This document shows positions 52,844 through 61,438 of a stretch of DNA of 64,000 bases, one piece after another. The position numbers were made by a program, and so were the translations under genes. This DNA comes from Clostridiales bacterium. Lineage in GTDB: Bacteria > Bacillota > Clostridia > Christensenellales > UBA1242. The notes below the pieces were generated by a model that was given only the letters and a program-made list of their open reading frames with translations, did not search any database and had not been told where the DNA came from. The stretch is taken from positions 80,008-144,007 of the forward strand of contig CAKJYJ010000002.1 in NCBI GenBank assembly GCA_918262735.1, given 5' to 3'. Within the stretch, counting starts at the first letter, position 1, and each line of letters starts with the position of its first letter.

Positions 52844-54295
52844 CTATTCCATATATTCTGTTATTTCTGCGTGTCCTTGATTGATCCTGAAAGATAAATG
52901 GCAGTTGGTGTTTAATTCTGTTATTGTGTAGCAATAATCATCACATAAATAACAATTCCATCTTATTAAAGTTGAATTTGTTTGAGTAATTGAAAACGAA
53001 ATTGTTTTCATTTCAAAACAGCCATAGTATTGCTCTTTTGTTAATGAGTTTAATAAATTTTTTGTTGAATTTATTAGGTCAATTATTTTTGTTGTTACGT
53101 GTTTTTCTATCAAAATGGTTTTTATTTCGTCTAAAAGTATAAGTATATCGTTGTATTTAATATATGTTAGATTGCAACTGCTATATTTTTGTGTGTTTTG
53201 ATCTCTTATAAAAATGCATGTGGTTTTATTTGTACCATATTTCAAAGCGTTATTGATTTCTGGGACAAAATTTGCATTTTTCAAACTTTGTAAATCATTT
53301 TCATCTCTTAATTTAAGACTGCTTAAAATTTCATATTGGCTATTATATAAATTTGCAAATTCATTTTCGGTTATATTTGATTGGTTATAATTTCCATTGC
53401 TATTGTTTATATCGTTACAAAATTTCCAAATTCCGTTAAAGTCAACGTCATTGATGTTGTCAGAAATGTTACCGGTTGCAACAATAATTCCATTGTATGG
53501 ATAGTTACATAAGTTTTGATAATTTAGAGTATTGTTATTGTATAGCGTTGATATTTTTGCTGGTTGGTCTTGTTGATAATATTTGTTCCAGACCGAAGTC
53601 CTATAACCCTCCAAAAGTGAAAAGGTATTATTTTTGAAGTTAAAATAGCAAGAGAAAAATTGGCCACTTTTTAATATTTGATATGTGTTAAGAGAAATAC
53701 TAACAACAGAGTTATTTTGATTATCATATTCAATGTATCCGTTAACCATATAAACTGTATTATATAAATCGTAGTCGTTTGATGTGTTGAAAAGACTATT
53801 TCTTATATCCCAATCAACCACAAAGCCAATTCCATTTTTCTCTTTGAACAATGTAACCGCAATTTTTGTTGAACTGTTAGTTGCCAATAAAAAGGCGTTT
53901 AGGTTTGGGTCGGAAGTTTCGGTTGCGGTTCCATACATTGTTTTTGAATAATTATTTTTTGAATTCATAAAATTATTTTGAATGGCATAGGCTACGTTGT
54001 AAAAAATATAGTAACCAAATTCCAATCTTGCGATATATTCAGCCAAAGAAGTTTTACCAAAACTACCAACATAATTTTGACCTATACCATCAGTGTTGAC
54101 AGTCCGGTTCTCTGGTTCTTGTGTGCAGGCGGTTGTTAATGCAAGATTTGTTTCGTCCATTTTGATTATTGTTTTTTCAAATACTTCTAAGGTCTGCATT
54201 TTTTCAACGTCATTGTTTGACTTTTGGCAACCAGTAAACATTATTGGCATAATGCAAAAAATACAGATCATAATAACAATAAAGATTTTTTTCAT
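52844..54295 (-). CDS. Lipoprotein of unknown function
   Basis: This 483-aa protein has a clear lipoprotein signal (MKKIFIVIMICIFCIMPIMF, then TGCQKS with the acylated Cys near residue 23). The mature part is Asn/Tyr/Thr-rich with many short beta-like segments and no motif I know. AAGGTGA precedes the ATG. It is probably attached to the outer face of the membrane. Monocistronic. Confidence 0.75.
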   Translation of the reverse strand: MKKIFIVIMICIFCIMPIMFTGCQKSNNDVEKMQTLEVFEKTIIKMDETNLALTTACTQEPENRTVNTDGIGQNYVGSFGKTSLAEYIARLEFGYYIFYNVAYAIQNNFMNSKNNYSKTMYGTATETSDPNLNAFLLATNSSTKIAVTLFKEKNGIGFVVDWDIRNSLFNTSNDYDLYNTVYMVNGYIEYDNQNNSVVSISLNTYQILKSGQFFSCYFNFKNNTFSLLEGYRTSVWNKYYQQDQPAKISTLYNNNTLNYQNLCNYPYNGIIVATGNISDNINDVDFNGIWKFCNDINNSNGNYNQSNITENEFANLYNSQYEILSSLKLRDENDLQSLKNANFVPEINNALKYGTNKTTCIFIRDQNTQKYSSCNLTYIKYNDILILLDEIKTILIEKHVTTKIIDLINSTKNLLNSLTKEQYYGCFEMKTISFSITQTNSTLIRWNCYLCDDYCYTITELNTNCHLSFRINQGHAEITEYME

Positions 54296-54390
54296 TTTAT
54301 CACCTTATGCATAATAATATCATAATTGATAAGCTGTTGTAAATGAATATGAAGCATAAGTTATAATTAATGTATGTAATCAAATGTTAT

Positions 54391-54427
54391 AAAAAAAACC
54401 CCAAACGTATTTTCAAGTTTGAGATTT
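54391..54427 (-). terminator. Rho-independent terminator
   Basis: Minus strand CTCAAAC-TTGAAAATAC-GTTTGGG with T8, downstream of the 50-aa gene. Confidence 0.7.
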
Positions 54428-54477
54428 TTAATAGCAATTACTATTAACGTGTTATCTTTAATTAAAATTTATTATAA

Positions 54478-54630
54478 TTAACTTTCTTCGTCATTGTTTA
54501 GTAATAGTTGTATATCGGTTTGGTTTTGTTCTGTGAAGGCTGCAAGTTCATTAACACGCATTGATAAATATTTAATTCTTTTTTGTAGCTCTTCAATTTC
54601 CGATTCTAATTCAAATAAACTTCTACTCAT
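54478..54630 (-). CDS. Small coiled-coil protein, 50 aa (not in ORF track)
   Basis: ATG 54630 follows CAAGGAGATATA and opens a 50-codon ORF, SLFELESEIEELQKRIKYLS continuing to NQTDIQLLLNNDEES. It is a regular heptad coiled coil, acidic at the end. Good ribosome site, codon use like its neighbours and a terminator downstream support a real gene. Function unknown. Confidence 0.65.
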   Translation of the reverse strand: MSRSLFELESEIEELQKRIKYLSMRVNELAAFTEQNQTDIQLLLNNDEES

Positions 54631-54705
54631 TATATCTCCTTGTTTTTTTATTGAAACGGTATGAGTATAATGTGAGTTTTGTTTTTGTCAACAATATTGT
54701 GCCGG

Positions 54706-55386
54706 CTAATTTGCAATATAATACAGTTGGTTTAATCGGTTATGTTTGGTTGCATCATCAATTGTTTTTTTTGTTATTGTTTGATTTGTTTTGATTATTA
54801 TTTCATTGTTAAAGCCAAACAAATCCCCCTTTGCAATTCGTCCTAAAATACTTTCTGGATTATATTGTATTTTTGACGGAATAAAACGGGTAGCACTTTC
54901 ATTATCGTTTAGAATTTTAACAACAATTTTTGACGGGTCAACCTTTTTGCTCCTGGGTTTGTAGTTGGAAATAAAAACCTTATTAGGAGAGTAGTATATA
55001 AAATCCTTTCTAACATATGTGCTATTAGGTTTAACTTGCATTGAATTTGATGTGAAGTAATAGTTAATAACTCCAGAATTGTTTATATCAATATCAATTA
55101 TTCTTCCACAATCATTTGCATCATTATCTAAAATTTGAGTATACATTGGCGAACCTGTTTGAAAAATGTTATTCTGGAGTTTTGTTTTATTAGAAATAAT
55201 AACAAAGTCGCCAATTGATTTAATGTTTGATATTGGTAGGTAGAACTCGTCATCTTCTTTATTAAAAATGGTAAAGCCAATAACCCGCTTATAATCGTAA
55301 TTAAAATTGGCGGCGAGTATTGTTCCAACCATTTCTCCCTCGTAAATTGTGTAGATTTGTTTTCCAATTATGTTTGATAAATTCAT
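54706..55386 (-). CDS. PRC-barrel domain protein
   Basis: This 226-aa protein carries two PRC-barrel-like units. The first is SNIIGKQIYTIYEGEMVGTILAANF with DEFYLPISNIKSIGD. The second is around YTQILDNDANDCGRIIDI with KDFIYYSPNKVFI. PRC barrels bind RNA or proteins; relatives in Bacillota (YrrD/YlmC types) are linked to sporulation or development but poorly known. AGGAGC precedes the ATG. Confidence 0.75.
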   Translation of the reverse strand: MNLSNIIGKQIYTIYEGEMVGTILAANFNYDYKRVIGFTIFNKEDDEFYLPISNIKSIGDFVIISNKTKLQNNIFQTGSPMYTQILDNDANDCGRIIDIDINNSGVINYYFTSNSMQVKPNSTYVRKDFIYYSPNKVFISNYKPRSKKVDPSKIVVKILNDNESATRFIPSKIQYNPESILGRIAKGDLFGFNNEIIIKTNQTITKKTIDDATKHNRLNQLYYIAN

Positions 55387-55474
55387 TTTGTTGATGCTCC
55401 TATTATACGGTATTATAATAGGCGATAATTTATGAGAGAATAATTTGTCGAATGATTTAGTGGTGGTTTAATAA

Positions 55475-56713
55475 CTAATATACTTTGTAACAATCTAAAA
55501 ACTCATTTGCGAACTCGTTTGCTTGCGCTTTTGTTTTTGCATATATTTCAAACAGAACATCGCCAACATTTATTTTATCACCAAGTTTATGGAATGTTTT
55601 AACGCCAACATTATAGTCAATTTCATCGGTTACTTTTTGCCTGTTTGCGCCAAGCTGGCCAACTAAACTTCCAAGGCGTGCACATTCAATTTTTTGGAGC
55701 GTTCCACTAAATGGAGAGGTAACAACTAATTTTGGTTTTAATGTCAATCCGTTAAATAGTGCGGTTGAACCGCCCTGTGCCTTAACAATGGTTTTAAGGG
55801 CAGAGAGTGCCTTTCCAGACTTTATTGCATCTTTTGCCATTTGGACTGCATCTTCATATGGAATGTTTAGCCCAAGAGAGATGCATTTGCCGGCTAGTTT
55901 AAGGGTGGTGTTTGTTAGTTTACCCTGCTTGCCGGATAACACCTCAATTGCCTCATATGCTTCGAGTTTATTTCCAATGTTATATCCTAACGGCTCATTC
56001 ATATCGTCAATGATGTAATCCATTTTTGCGCCGGCATTTTCACCAATTTTCACCATAAGTTTTGCAAGATAGATTGCATCTTTTTTTGCCTTTATTATTG
56101 CACCATTACCATATTTAACATCAAGCACAATTTTATTGGCACCGCCCGCAAGTTTTTTACTCATTATGCTTGATGCAATTAGTGGTATACTTTCAACGGT
56201 TGCCGTTGTGTCTCTTAGGGCATATATTTTTTTGTCGGCAGGGGCGAGGTTTTTTGTTGCAGAAATAATGCAACCACCATTCTTTCTAACAAGCTCCTTT
56301 GCCTTTTCAATATCAATATCCGCCTTGAAACCGGTGAATGATTCTAGTTTGTCAATTGTTCCACCCGTGTGTCCAAGCCCACGCCCACTCATTTTGAACA
56401 TTTTAACTCCGCAAGCCATACAAATTGGAACAAGGGTTATGGTTGTTGTGTCGCTAACACCACCAGTTGAGTGCTTATCAACAATTAAACCAAGGTCAGA
56501 AAAATCCATTTTAATTCCAGAGTTTAGCATTGCACCGGTTAGTGCAAATGTTTCATTTTCTGTCATTCCATTTATTCTTATTGCCATAAGTAAAGCGCTT
56601 GCCTGATAGTCGGTTATCGTTCCGTTTAAGTAGCCTTCAATAAAATAATTGATTTCTTGTTTTGTGAGTTTTTTTCCAAGTGCTTTTTTATCTATTATGT
56701 TTTTAATGTCCAT
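55475..56713 (-). CDS. Pyrimidine-nucleoside/thymidine phosphorylase
   Basis: This enzyme splits thymidine, uridine or deoxyuridine with phosphate to release the base and (deoxy)ribose-1-phosphate. The 412-aa length is slightly below the usual 430-440. It has LTKQEINYFIEGYLNGTITDYQ at the N-terminus, VDKHSTGGVSDTTTITLVPI as phosphate site, and KMSGRGLGHTGGTIDKLES as the family signature. The usual KHSTGGVGD is KHSTGGVSD here. AAGGGG precedes the ATG. Symbol left open between deoA and pdp because specificity is undetermined. Confidence 0.93.
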   Translation of the reverse strand: MDIKNIIDKKALGKKLTKQEINYFIEGYLNGTITDYQASALLMAIRINGMTENETFALTGAMLNSGIKMDFSDLGLIVDKHSTGGVSDTTTITLVPICMACGVKMFKMSGRGLGHTGGTIDKLESFTGFKADIDIEKAKELVRKNGGCIISATKNLAPADKKIYALRDTTATVESIPLIASSIMSKKLAGGANKIVLDVKYGNGAIIKAKKDAIYLAKLMVKIGENAGAKMDYIIDDMNEPLGYNIGNKLEAYEAIEVLSGKQGKLTNTTLKLAGKCISLGLNIPYEDAVQMAKDAIKSGKALSALKTIVKAQGGSTALFNGLTLKPKLVVTSPFSGTLQKIECARLGSLVGQLGANRQKVTDEIDYNVGVKTFHKLGDKINVGDVLFEIYAKTKAQANEFANEFLDCYKVY

Positions 56714-56754
56714 AAATTTCCCCTTATGTTTTAATTATAGTTGTTTTTATTTTT

Positions 56755-57615
56755 TTAGTCAATATCAATTAAAACATTTTCTTCAAATCTCATTTCAACA
56801 AATTTAATTTCATCACATCGAGTAAGTAGTAGGATATTATTTACCTCAAAGATGTTATCGTATGCGGAAAAATATTCAATTAATTTTTCATAATTTATTT
56901 TATTATTTATTAACAAATTAATTTCATTAAAATTATTTTTAGCTAAATAAAAAATAATATATGGTAATATGGCCGAATCGCTTATGTTTAGAGGTTTTTT
57001 TAATTTTTTATTAAATATTTTTTTATTTTCCAAATTAATATTAAAATAAATAAAATAATTAATATTTTTTGGCAATTTACAAACTATTTCGAAGTGGTTA
57101 TTTTTTGTGGTATACTGCACAACAAAAAAGTGAGAGAATGTTTTGTTTGCAACATTAAAGCAAACAAGGAAAAGGTTATTAAAAACATATAAAATGTTAT
57201 CCAGCCGTACGCAATGATTCTTACTTGTTCCTTTGTAGTAATAGGTAAACGGAGTGCCGTCGTATATGACCTGCAGACAGTTTTCAAAAATCAACACATC
57301 ATAGTTTGAGCCTCTGAAAGTTTGCATTGCACTTGTAAAATTACACGATATTAATTCAATGTACTTTATATCTGAAATGGTTTGACATCTAAAATAATTA
57401 TTGGGTGAAATTATCTTTGGAGTTATTTCTAAATGGTGATGTATTGGAAGGGTGTCTTCAATGATTAATTGTTCATCACAATCGGTTTCAATTTGAACAT
57501 GGTTGTTCTTACAAACAACATTTTTATTTTGTAACAAAAATGTATTTAACGAAAAGAATATCATTTTATTCATATTGTATTTTACACTGATTGTTTTGAA
57601 AATATGTGAAAACAT
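56755..57615 (-). CDS. Hypothetical protein, 286 aa
   Basis: I do not recognise this Asn/Ile/Phe-rich protein. The body reads as repeated beta strands (VQIETDCDEQLIIEDTLPIH, YYYKGTSKNHCVRLDNILYV) and then helices, with no signal peptide. It could be a WD/propeller-like or lectin-like beta protein, but nothing is firm. The start is uncertain: 57615 is the longest form, and ATG 57573 (MNKMIFFSL) is equally likely; neither has a good ribosome site. It is divergent from the Myb/RsfA-like gene, with 57 bases between them. Confidence 0.6.
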   Translation of the reverse strand: MFSHIFKTISVKYNMNKMIFFSLNTFLLQNKNVVCKNNHVQIETDCDEQLIIEDTLPIHHHLEITPKIISPNNYFRCQTISDIKYIELISCNFTSAMQTFRGSNYDVLIFENCLQVIYDGTPFTYYYKGTSKNHCVRLDNILYVFNNLFLVCFNVANKTFSHFFVVQYTTKNNHFEIVCKLPKNINYFIYFNINLENKKIFNKKLKKPLNISDSAILPYIIFYLAKNNFNEINLLINNKINYEKLIEYFSAYDNIFEVNNILLLTRCDEIKFVEMRFEENVLIDID

Positions 57616-57672
57616 ATGTTTAATAACACTTACAGTGGTTAATACTTATTTTGTTAAAAGTGAGGTGATTTT

Positions 57673-58464
57673 GTGAGCGGAAAACACGGAAGCTGGTGTG
57701 ATGAGGAGGTTAAAACACTGTTTAAGTTTGTTGAAATTAAAAGGAGCGAAGGAATACCCTTAATTGCCATTTTTGAACAATATGCAAATTTTACATCAAG
57801 GCAAAAAAACAGTGTGAGAAATTTTTATTATGGAGAGCTGGAGTTATTACAAGAAAACGGTGAATTATGCAAAAAACTTGGTATTAGTTTACAACAACAC
57901 AAAGCGAAAAATGTTGTGCCATTTGGAGATAATGATACTAAGGAATTGATTAAAGATATCAATTTGCTGTTAGAGGCTGGGTATTCGGTTAGAGGGGCGT
58001 GTTTGGAACTTGCCGGTGGTGACGCAAAAAAAATGATAAGGTTACAAAATAAATTTAGGCAAGAAACAAAATATAAAAAGAAAGTACAAATGGGAAATGT
58101 TATTAAAATGCCAATAAAAAAAGAAGCAATAAGCGACGGCGAAATTAATGCTTTGTTTTTGGGATTGATTAAACTTGTTAAAAGGCAAGAAAGAGAAAAT
58201 CAGCGAGAACAATTTGAAAAACAATTGTTAGACGGTAATGAAAAGTTAAAAATTGCAATTGCCGAGGGAATTGCGAATAGATATAAGATAGATAAACTGC
58301 AGGAACAAATAAAGATGCTTAGTGATGAAAATGAAAGTCTGAAAGCTTCCAGAATTGAAGATAGAATAAAAAAGTTGAATAGAAAAACAGCACCAGAGTT
58401 ACTTGGAGATTTTATAACAAGTTGTAAACATGTTGGCGTGGAAGCAAGAGAGAATAATAATTAA
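57673..58464 (+). CDS. Myb/SANT-like, RsfA-type putative regulator
   Basis: This 263-aa protein begins with a DNA-binding helix bundle of the Myb/SANT-like type (SWCDEEVKTLFKFVEIKR, then FEQYANFTSRQKNSVRNFYY), as in prespore regulator RsfA. A second, similar helical unit lies near residues 90-130. The C-terminus is a long coiled coil (YKIDKLQEQIKMLSDENESL). Together with spoIIR, sleB and ypeB close by, a sporulation link is plausible but not proven. GTG start with GAGGTG upstream. Confidence 0.65.
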   Translation: MSGKHGSWCDEEVKTLFKFVEIKRSEGIPLIAIFEQYANFTSRQKNSVRNFYYGELELLQENGELCKKLGISLQQHKAKNVVPFGDNDTKELIKDINLLLEAGYSVRGACLELAGGDAKKMIRLQNKFRQETKYKKKVQMGNVIKMPIKKEAISDGEINALFLGLIKLVKRQERENQREQFEKQLLDGNEKLKIAIAEGIANRYKIDKLQEQIKMLSDENESLKASRIEDRIKKLNRKTAPELLGDFITSCKHVGVEARENNN

Positions 58465-58484
58465 GGTATAATGTTTTGGTACTA

Positions 58485-58513
58485 TTGACAAACAAGCAAA
58501 TATGTATTAGAAT
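58485..58513 (+). promoter_or_regulatory. Sigma-A promoter
   Basis: TTGACA, 17 bases, TAGAAT just before the ribosome site of the next gene. Confidence 0.75.
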
Positions 58514-58533
58514 ATTTGCGTAAGGAGATATTT

Positions 58534-59355
58534 ATGTTAAATCCAGAACTTAAACCATTTTTATATGAAAACTTTACAAAGACGTATAAAGAACTATTAG
58601 TAACAAAAGTTTTTCAAAGCACAAGCATGTATAAACAACTTTTCAAAAATCCAAAAGCAAAAGTTGCGTTTGACAATGCAATTAATGAGTTTTTTAATTG
58701 TTTAATTGAGTTCTATAAAAAATATCCAAACGGCTCATATATTAGCCAACATCAATACGTTGAGAGCAACACAAAATTGAAGAATTATATTTCACAATAT
58801 GTTAGTGTAACAAACGATAAAACTTTCTTTAACTTCTTAAAGGTGTATGGCTATTGCGTTGAGCAATTAAATGGCATTGCTTTGGATGATGATGGAAATT
58901 TTGACAAAGAGGGAACAAAAGAACTTTTTGAAAGAGCATTCACAAGCAGTATGGATATGTATGATGTTGTTAAAAAAGATATGGACGCAAACAACTATTG
59001 GTGGCTTAGAGACACAGCAACAACCCTAAGAAGACAACTAGACGAAGGAATAACATTAATCAATAGGGAAAGGCTTCAAAAAATGTTTGACAAATATTTT
59101 ACAAGAAAGGTTGACATTGACACCGAGTTTATGAATGATGGGAATATGAAACTTATTCAAGAGCTAGACAGAACAATGCTTGCCAACAAAAATGCAATGC
59201 CATATTATTTCTGGTGGGAAGTTGAAGAAAGTGGGCAAAAGAAATTAATGATGGGACCACAACCACCAAAAACAGGAATCTACACATTTGTTGCATATCA
59301 AAACTACTCAACAACAAGAAACGACAATAATGTGGAAAGAGAATACTATATGTAA
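58534..59355 (+). CDS. Hypothetical protein, 273 aa
   Basis: I do not recognise this soluble protein. It is helical and rich in Lys, Asn, Tyr and Phe, with a Trp-rich end (YYFWWEVEESGQKKLMMGPQ) that looks like a small beta domain. ATG 58534 follows TAAGGAG; the ORF-track start at 58516 (TTG) lies before the ribosome site. It has a consensus promoter and its own terminator, so it is a well-expressed single gene. Confidence 0.72.
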   Translation: MLNPELKPFLYENFTKTYKELLVTKVFQSTSMYKQLFKNPKAKVAFDNAINEFFNCLIEFYKKYPNGSYISQHQYVESNTKLKNYISQYVSVTNDKTFFNFLKVYGYCVEQLNGIALDDDGNFDKEGTKELFERAFTSSMDMYDVVKKDMDANNYWWLRDTATTLRRQLDEGITLINRERLQKMFDKYFTRKVDIDTEFMNDGNMKLIQELDRTMLANKNAMPYYFWWEVEESGQKKLMMGPQPPKTGIYTFVAYQNYSTTRNDNNVEREYYM

Positions 59356-59364
59356 TGCATTTAT

Positions 59365-59400
59365 TAAAGATTAGAGCCAAGTTTCTCTAATCTTTTTTTG
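59365..59400 (+). terminator. Rho-independent terminator
   Basis: AAAGATTAGA-GCCAAGTTTC-TCTAATCTTTTTTT. Confidence 0.88.
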
Positions 59401-59452
59401 CGCTTAAAATTATGTTAAACATATATGCTTAGTAATTTTTTATAAAAAACAC

Positions 59453-59481
59453 TTGTAAAAAATTCTAATAAAATGTATATT
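59453..59481 (+). promoter_or_regulatory. Promoter of tRNA-Leu
   Basis: TTGTAA, 17 bases, TATATT, 20 bases before the tRNA. Confidence 0.6.
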
Positions 59482-59500
59482 AGAATATGCGTGCAATTAT

Positions 59501-59583
59501 GCGAATATGGCGGAATTGGCAGACGCGCTAGATTCAGGTTCTAGTGGGAAACCGTGCAGGTTCAAATCCTGTTATTCGCACCA
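59501..59583 (+). tRNA. tRNA-Leu (CAG)
   Basis: An 83-nt class II tRNA starts GCGAATATGGCGGAATTGGC and ends TTATTCGCACCA with encoded CCA. The acceptor stem GCGAATA/TATTCGC is perfect. The anticodon stem CTAGA/TCTAG holds loop TTCAGGT (CAG), and the short variable arm (TGGGAAACCG) fits Leu. Confidence 0.95.
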
Positions 59584-59584
59584 C

Positions 59585-59612
59585 AAAAGTCGTCAAGTTT
59601 TGGCGACTTTTT
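59585..59612 (+). terminator. Terminator after tRNA-Leu
   Basis: AAAAGTCG-TCAAGTTTTGG-CGACTTTTT. Confidence 0.85.
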
Positions 59613-59628
59613 ATTTATGGTGGGTGAA

Positions 59629-59644
59629 GCGTCTGCCAATTCCG
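59629..59644 (-). repeat. Inverted 16-bp fragment of the tRNA-Leu D-arm
   Basis: GCGTCTGCCAATTCCG is the exact reverse complement of tRNA bases 59511-59526 (CGGAATTGGCAGACGC). Confidence 0.85.
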
Positions 59645-59756
59645 AAATGCTGCGGGGCCCCAAAAAAATAGATATTTTTAGGGGAGAGGAAAAGCCATGT
59701 GAAAGGTGAAAAATTTTGGGTAACAAATTTTGAGCATAAAGCATGTGCTTTGACGA

Positions 59757-59819
59757 AGACGCGCTAGATTCAGGTTCTAGTGGGAAACCGTGCAGGTTCA
59801 AATCCTGTTATTCGCACCA
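59757..59819 (+). pseudogene. Partial direct copy of tRNA-Leu (3' 63 bases)
   Basis: AGACGCGCTAGATTCAGG through to ATTCGCACCA is identical over 63 bases to 59521-59583, but the first 20 bases of the tRNA are missing. A 3' tRNA copy is the usual scar of an integrative element; only 173 bases lie between the two copies, so any element has been lost. Confidence 0.88.
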
Positions 59820-59827
59820 AACAAAAC

Positions 59828-59860
59828 AAATCCGAACCAGTGTTGGTGAGGATTTTTTTG
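59828..59860 (+). terminator. Rho-independent terminator
   Basis: AAATCCgaACCA-GTG-TTGGTgaGGATTT with a T tail, downstream of the partial tRNA copy. Confidence 0.75.
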
Positions 59861-60062
59861 TTTGTACTTTTCTTTCTTATTTTTTACTTTTCACTAATTC
59901 GTATTTGTTTTGAACTTAGAACTAAAGGTGAAAAAATTAATGGATTAACCAATTTGTGTTTTATATATATTTTTTTGTGAAAAATTGTCAAAAAAATTTA
60001 GCGACTACTAATATGTATAGAATAATATATTGTGTCAATAATCATTTCCGAGGGAGATGATT

Positions 60063-60590
60063 ATGAAAAAATTTTTGGTTGTGGTTGCCGGGTTACTGTT
60101 GTTGGTTTTAATATTTTTTGGATCGGTTTACAGAGATGTTAATAAAGAATATTTGAGAATACATATAAGGGCAAACAGCAATACTCCGGTTGACCAAAAT
60201 GTTAAATATGAAATTAAAGACTCTGTTGTGGAGTTTTTAACACCATTTGTTGCATCTTGTAATAGTTTTGAGGAAGTGAAAGAGTGTATGGCTAGCAACC
60301 TAGAGAATATAGACAGGGTTGCAAATGAAATATTAATCAAAAGAGGGTTTTTATACAGGGCAAAAAGTAAACTTGCAGAGGAAGAATTTCCAACAAGAGA
60401 CTACAATGGTTTTGTGCTTGAGGCAGGATATTATGATGCAATAATTGTTGAACTGGGAAGCGCAAAAGGTGACAACTGGTGGTGCGTGGTTTACCCGCCA
60501 CTATGCTTTACCAGCACAACAAGCGGAAGCAATGTTGTGTATAGGTCAAGGATAATAGATATGATTAATAATTCCTTTAATAAAAAATAG
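60063..60590 (+). CDS. spoIIR: Stage II sporulation protein R
   Basis: SpoIIR is made in the forespore, secreted, and triggers SpoIIGA processing of pro-sigma-E in the mother cell. The 175-aa protein has an N-terminal signal anchor (FLVVVAGLLLLVLIFFGSVY) and the family block LRIHIRANSNTPVDQNVKYEI with VVEFLTPF. The closing region is GDNWWCVVYPPLCF. ATG 60063 is preferred over 60057 because GAGGGAG then has normal spacing. Expected to depend on sigma-F; I could not pick a convincing sigma-F promoter by eye. Confidence 0.93.
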   Translation: MKKFLVVVAGLLLLVLIFFGSVYRDVNKEYLRIHIRANSNTPVDQNVKYEIKDSVVEFLTPFVASCNSFEEVKECMASNLENIDRVANEILIKRGFLYRAKSKLAEEEFPTRDYNGFVLEAGYYDAIIVELGSAKGDNWWCVVYPPLCFTSTTSGSNVVYRSRIIDMINNSFNKK

Positions 60591-60596
60591 AATTAA

Positions 60597-60633
60597 AAAG
60601 AATGGAATTTGGAACTCCAAATTCTTTTTTTTA
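60597..60633 (+). terminator. Rho-independent terminator of spoIIR
   Basis: GGAATTTGG-AACT-CCAAATTC stem followed by T8. Confidence 0.88.
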
Positions 60634-60729
60634 GTAAAAATGGATAAAAATGTAAAAAATTTGTTGTTTTTTTTGAATATTTGCTTATTTTTGCACATAA
60701 TACTTTTGATTTTTAAGGGAGAGTTAAAA

Positions 60730-61422
60730 ATGGAAGAGTGTAAATTTAGTAAAAAAAAGTTTAGATTTTTGTTTTGTTTATTCACGGTTTTTGTGTTCGC
60801 TTTTGTGCTAACTGGAACAGTATATTCGGTTAAATACATTGGAGATAATTCAAAAATTGTTGCGGTTGCAACCACATCTGAAAATAAAAAAGTTCAACAA
60901 AAATTAAAAGACCTTGGCTACTACAAGGGCGCGATTGATGGAATTTTTGGGAAACAAACAATATCCGCTGTTAAAAATTTTCAAAGAGACTATGGTTTAG
61001 TTGTTGACGGCATTGTTGGCAAAAAAACGCTTTCGGCACTTGGGCTTGGAACTTCTGTGGGCAAGTACTCTTCATCAGACATTTATCTTCTTGCAAAATG
61101 TGTTCACGCAGAGGCCAGAGGTGAACCGTATGTTGGGCAAGTTGCTGTTGCTTCGGTCATTCTAAATCGGGTAAAAAATGCAAATTTCCCGAATACTATT
61201 TCTGGTGTTATTTATCAACCATGGGCATTTACTGCGGTTAATGATGGTCAAATAAACTTAGAACCAAACCAATCGGCGTATAATGCAGCAACCGATGCAA
61301 TGAATGGTTGGGACCCAACATATGGTTGCATCTACTATTACAATCCGGCAACAGCAACGAGCAAATGGATATTTTCAAGACAAACGGTTGTTACAATTGG
61401 TAAACACGTTTTTGCAATATAG
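60730..61422 (+). CDS. sleB: Spore cortex-lytic enzyme SleB
   Basis: SleB is a lytic transglycosylase that degrades cortex peptidoglycan at germination. The protein (about 230 aa) has a signal/anchor (FLFCLFTVFVFAFVLTGTVY), a peptidoglycan-binding domain (VQQKLKDLGYYKGAIDGIFG, VKNFQRDYGL) and the Hydrolase_2 catalytic domain. LLAKCVHAEARGEPYVGQVA holds the catalytic Glu, with VILNRVKNANFPNTISGVIY and WAFTAVNDG following. ATG 60730 follows GGGAGAG; the ORF-track start at 60640 adds 30 odd residues. ypeB follows directly, the standard pairing. Confidence 0.93.
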   Translation: MEECKFSKKKFRFLFCLFTVFVFAFVLTGTVYSVKYIGDNSKIVAVATTSENKKVQQKLKDLGYYKGAIDGIFGKQTISAVKNFQRDYGLVVDGIVGKKTLSALGLGTSVGKYSSSDIYLLAKCVHAEARGEPYVGQVAVASVILNRVKNANFPNTISGVIYQPWAFTAVNDGQINLEPNQSAYNAATDAMNGWDPTYGCIYYYNPATATSKWIFSRQTVVTIGKHVFAI

Positions 61423-61438
61423 TTGGGGGGGGGCAATT

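Noticed and set aside
56136-56606. 156-aa plus-strand ORF opposite the nucleoside phosphorylase gene
   Set aside because: Antisense to a strongly conserved enzyme frame, with hydrophobic biased composition and no ribosome site.
59780-59980. 66-aa ORF on the plus strand after the partial tRNA-Leu copy
   Set aside because: It starts inside the duplicated tRNA sequence and runs through a terminator into AT-rich sequence; no ribosome site.
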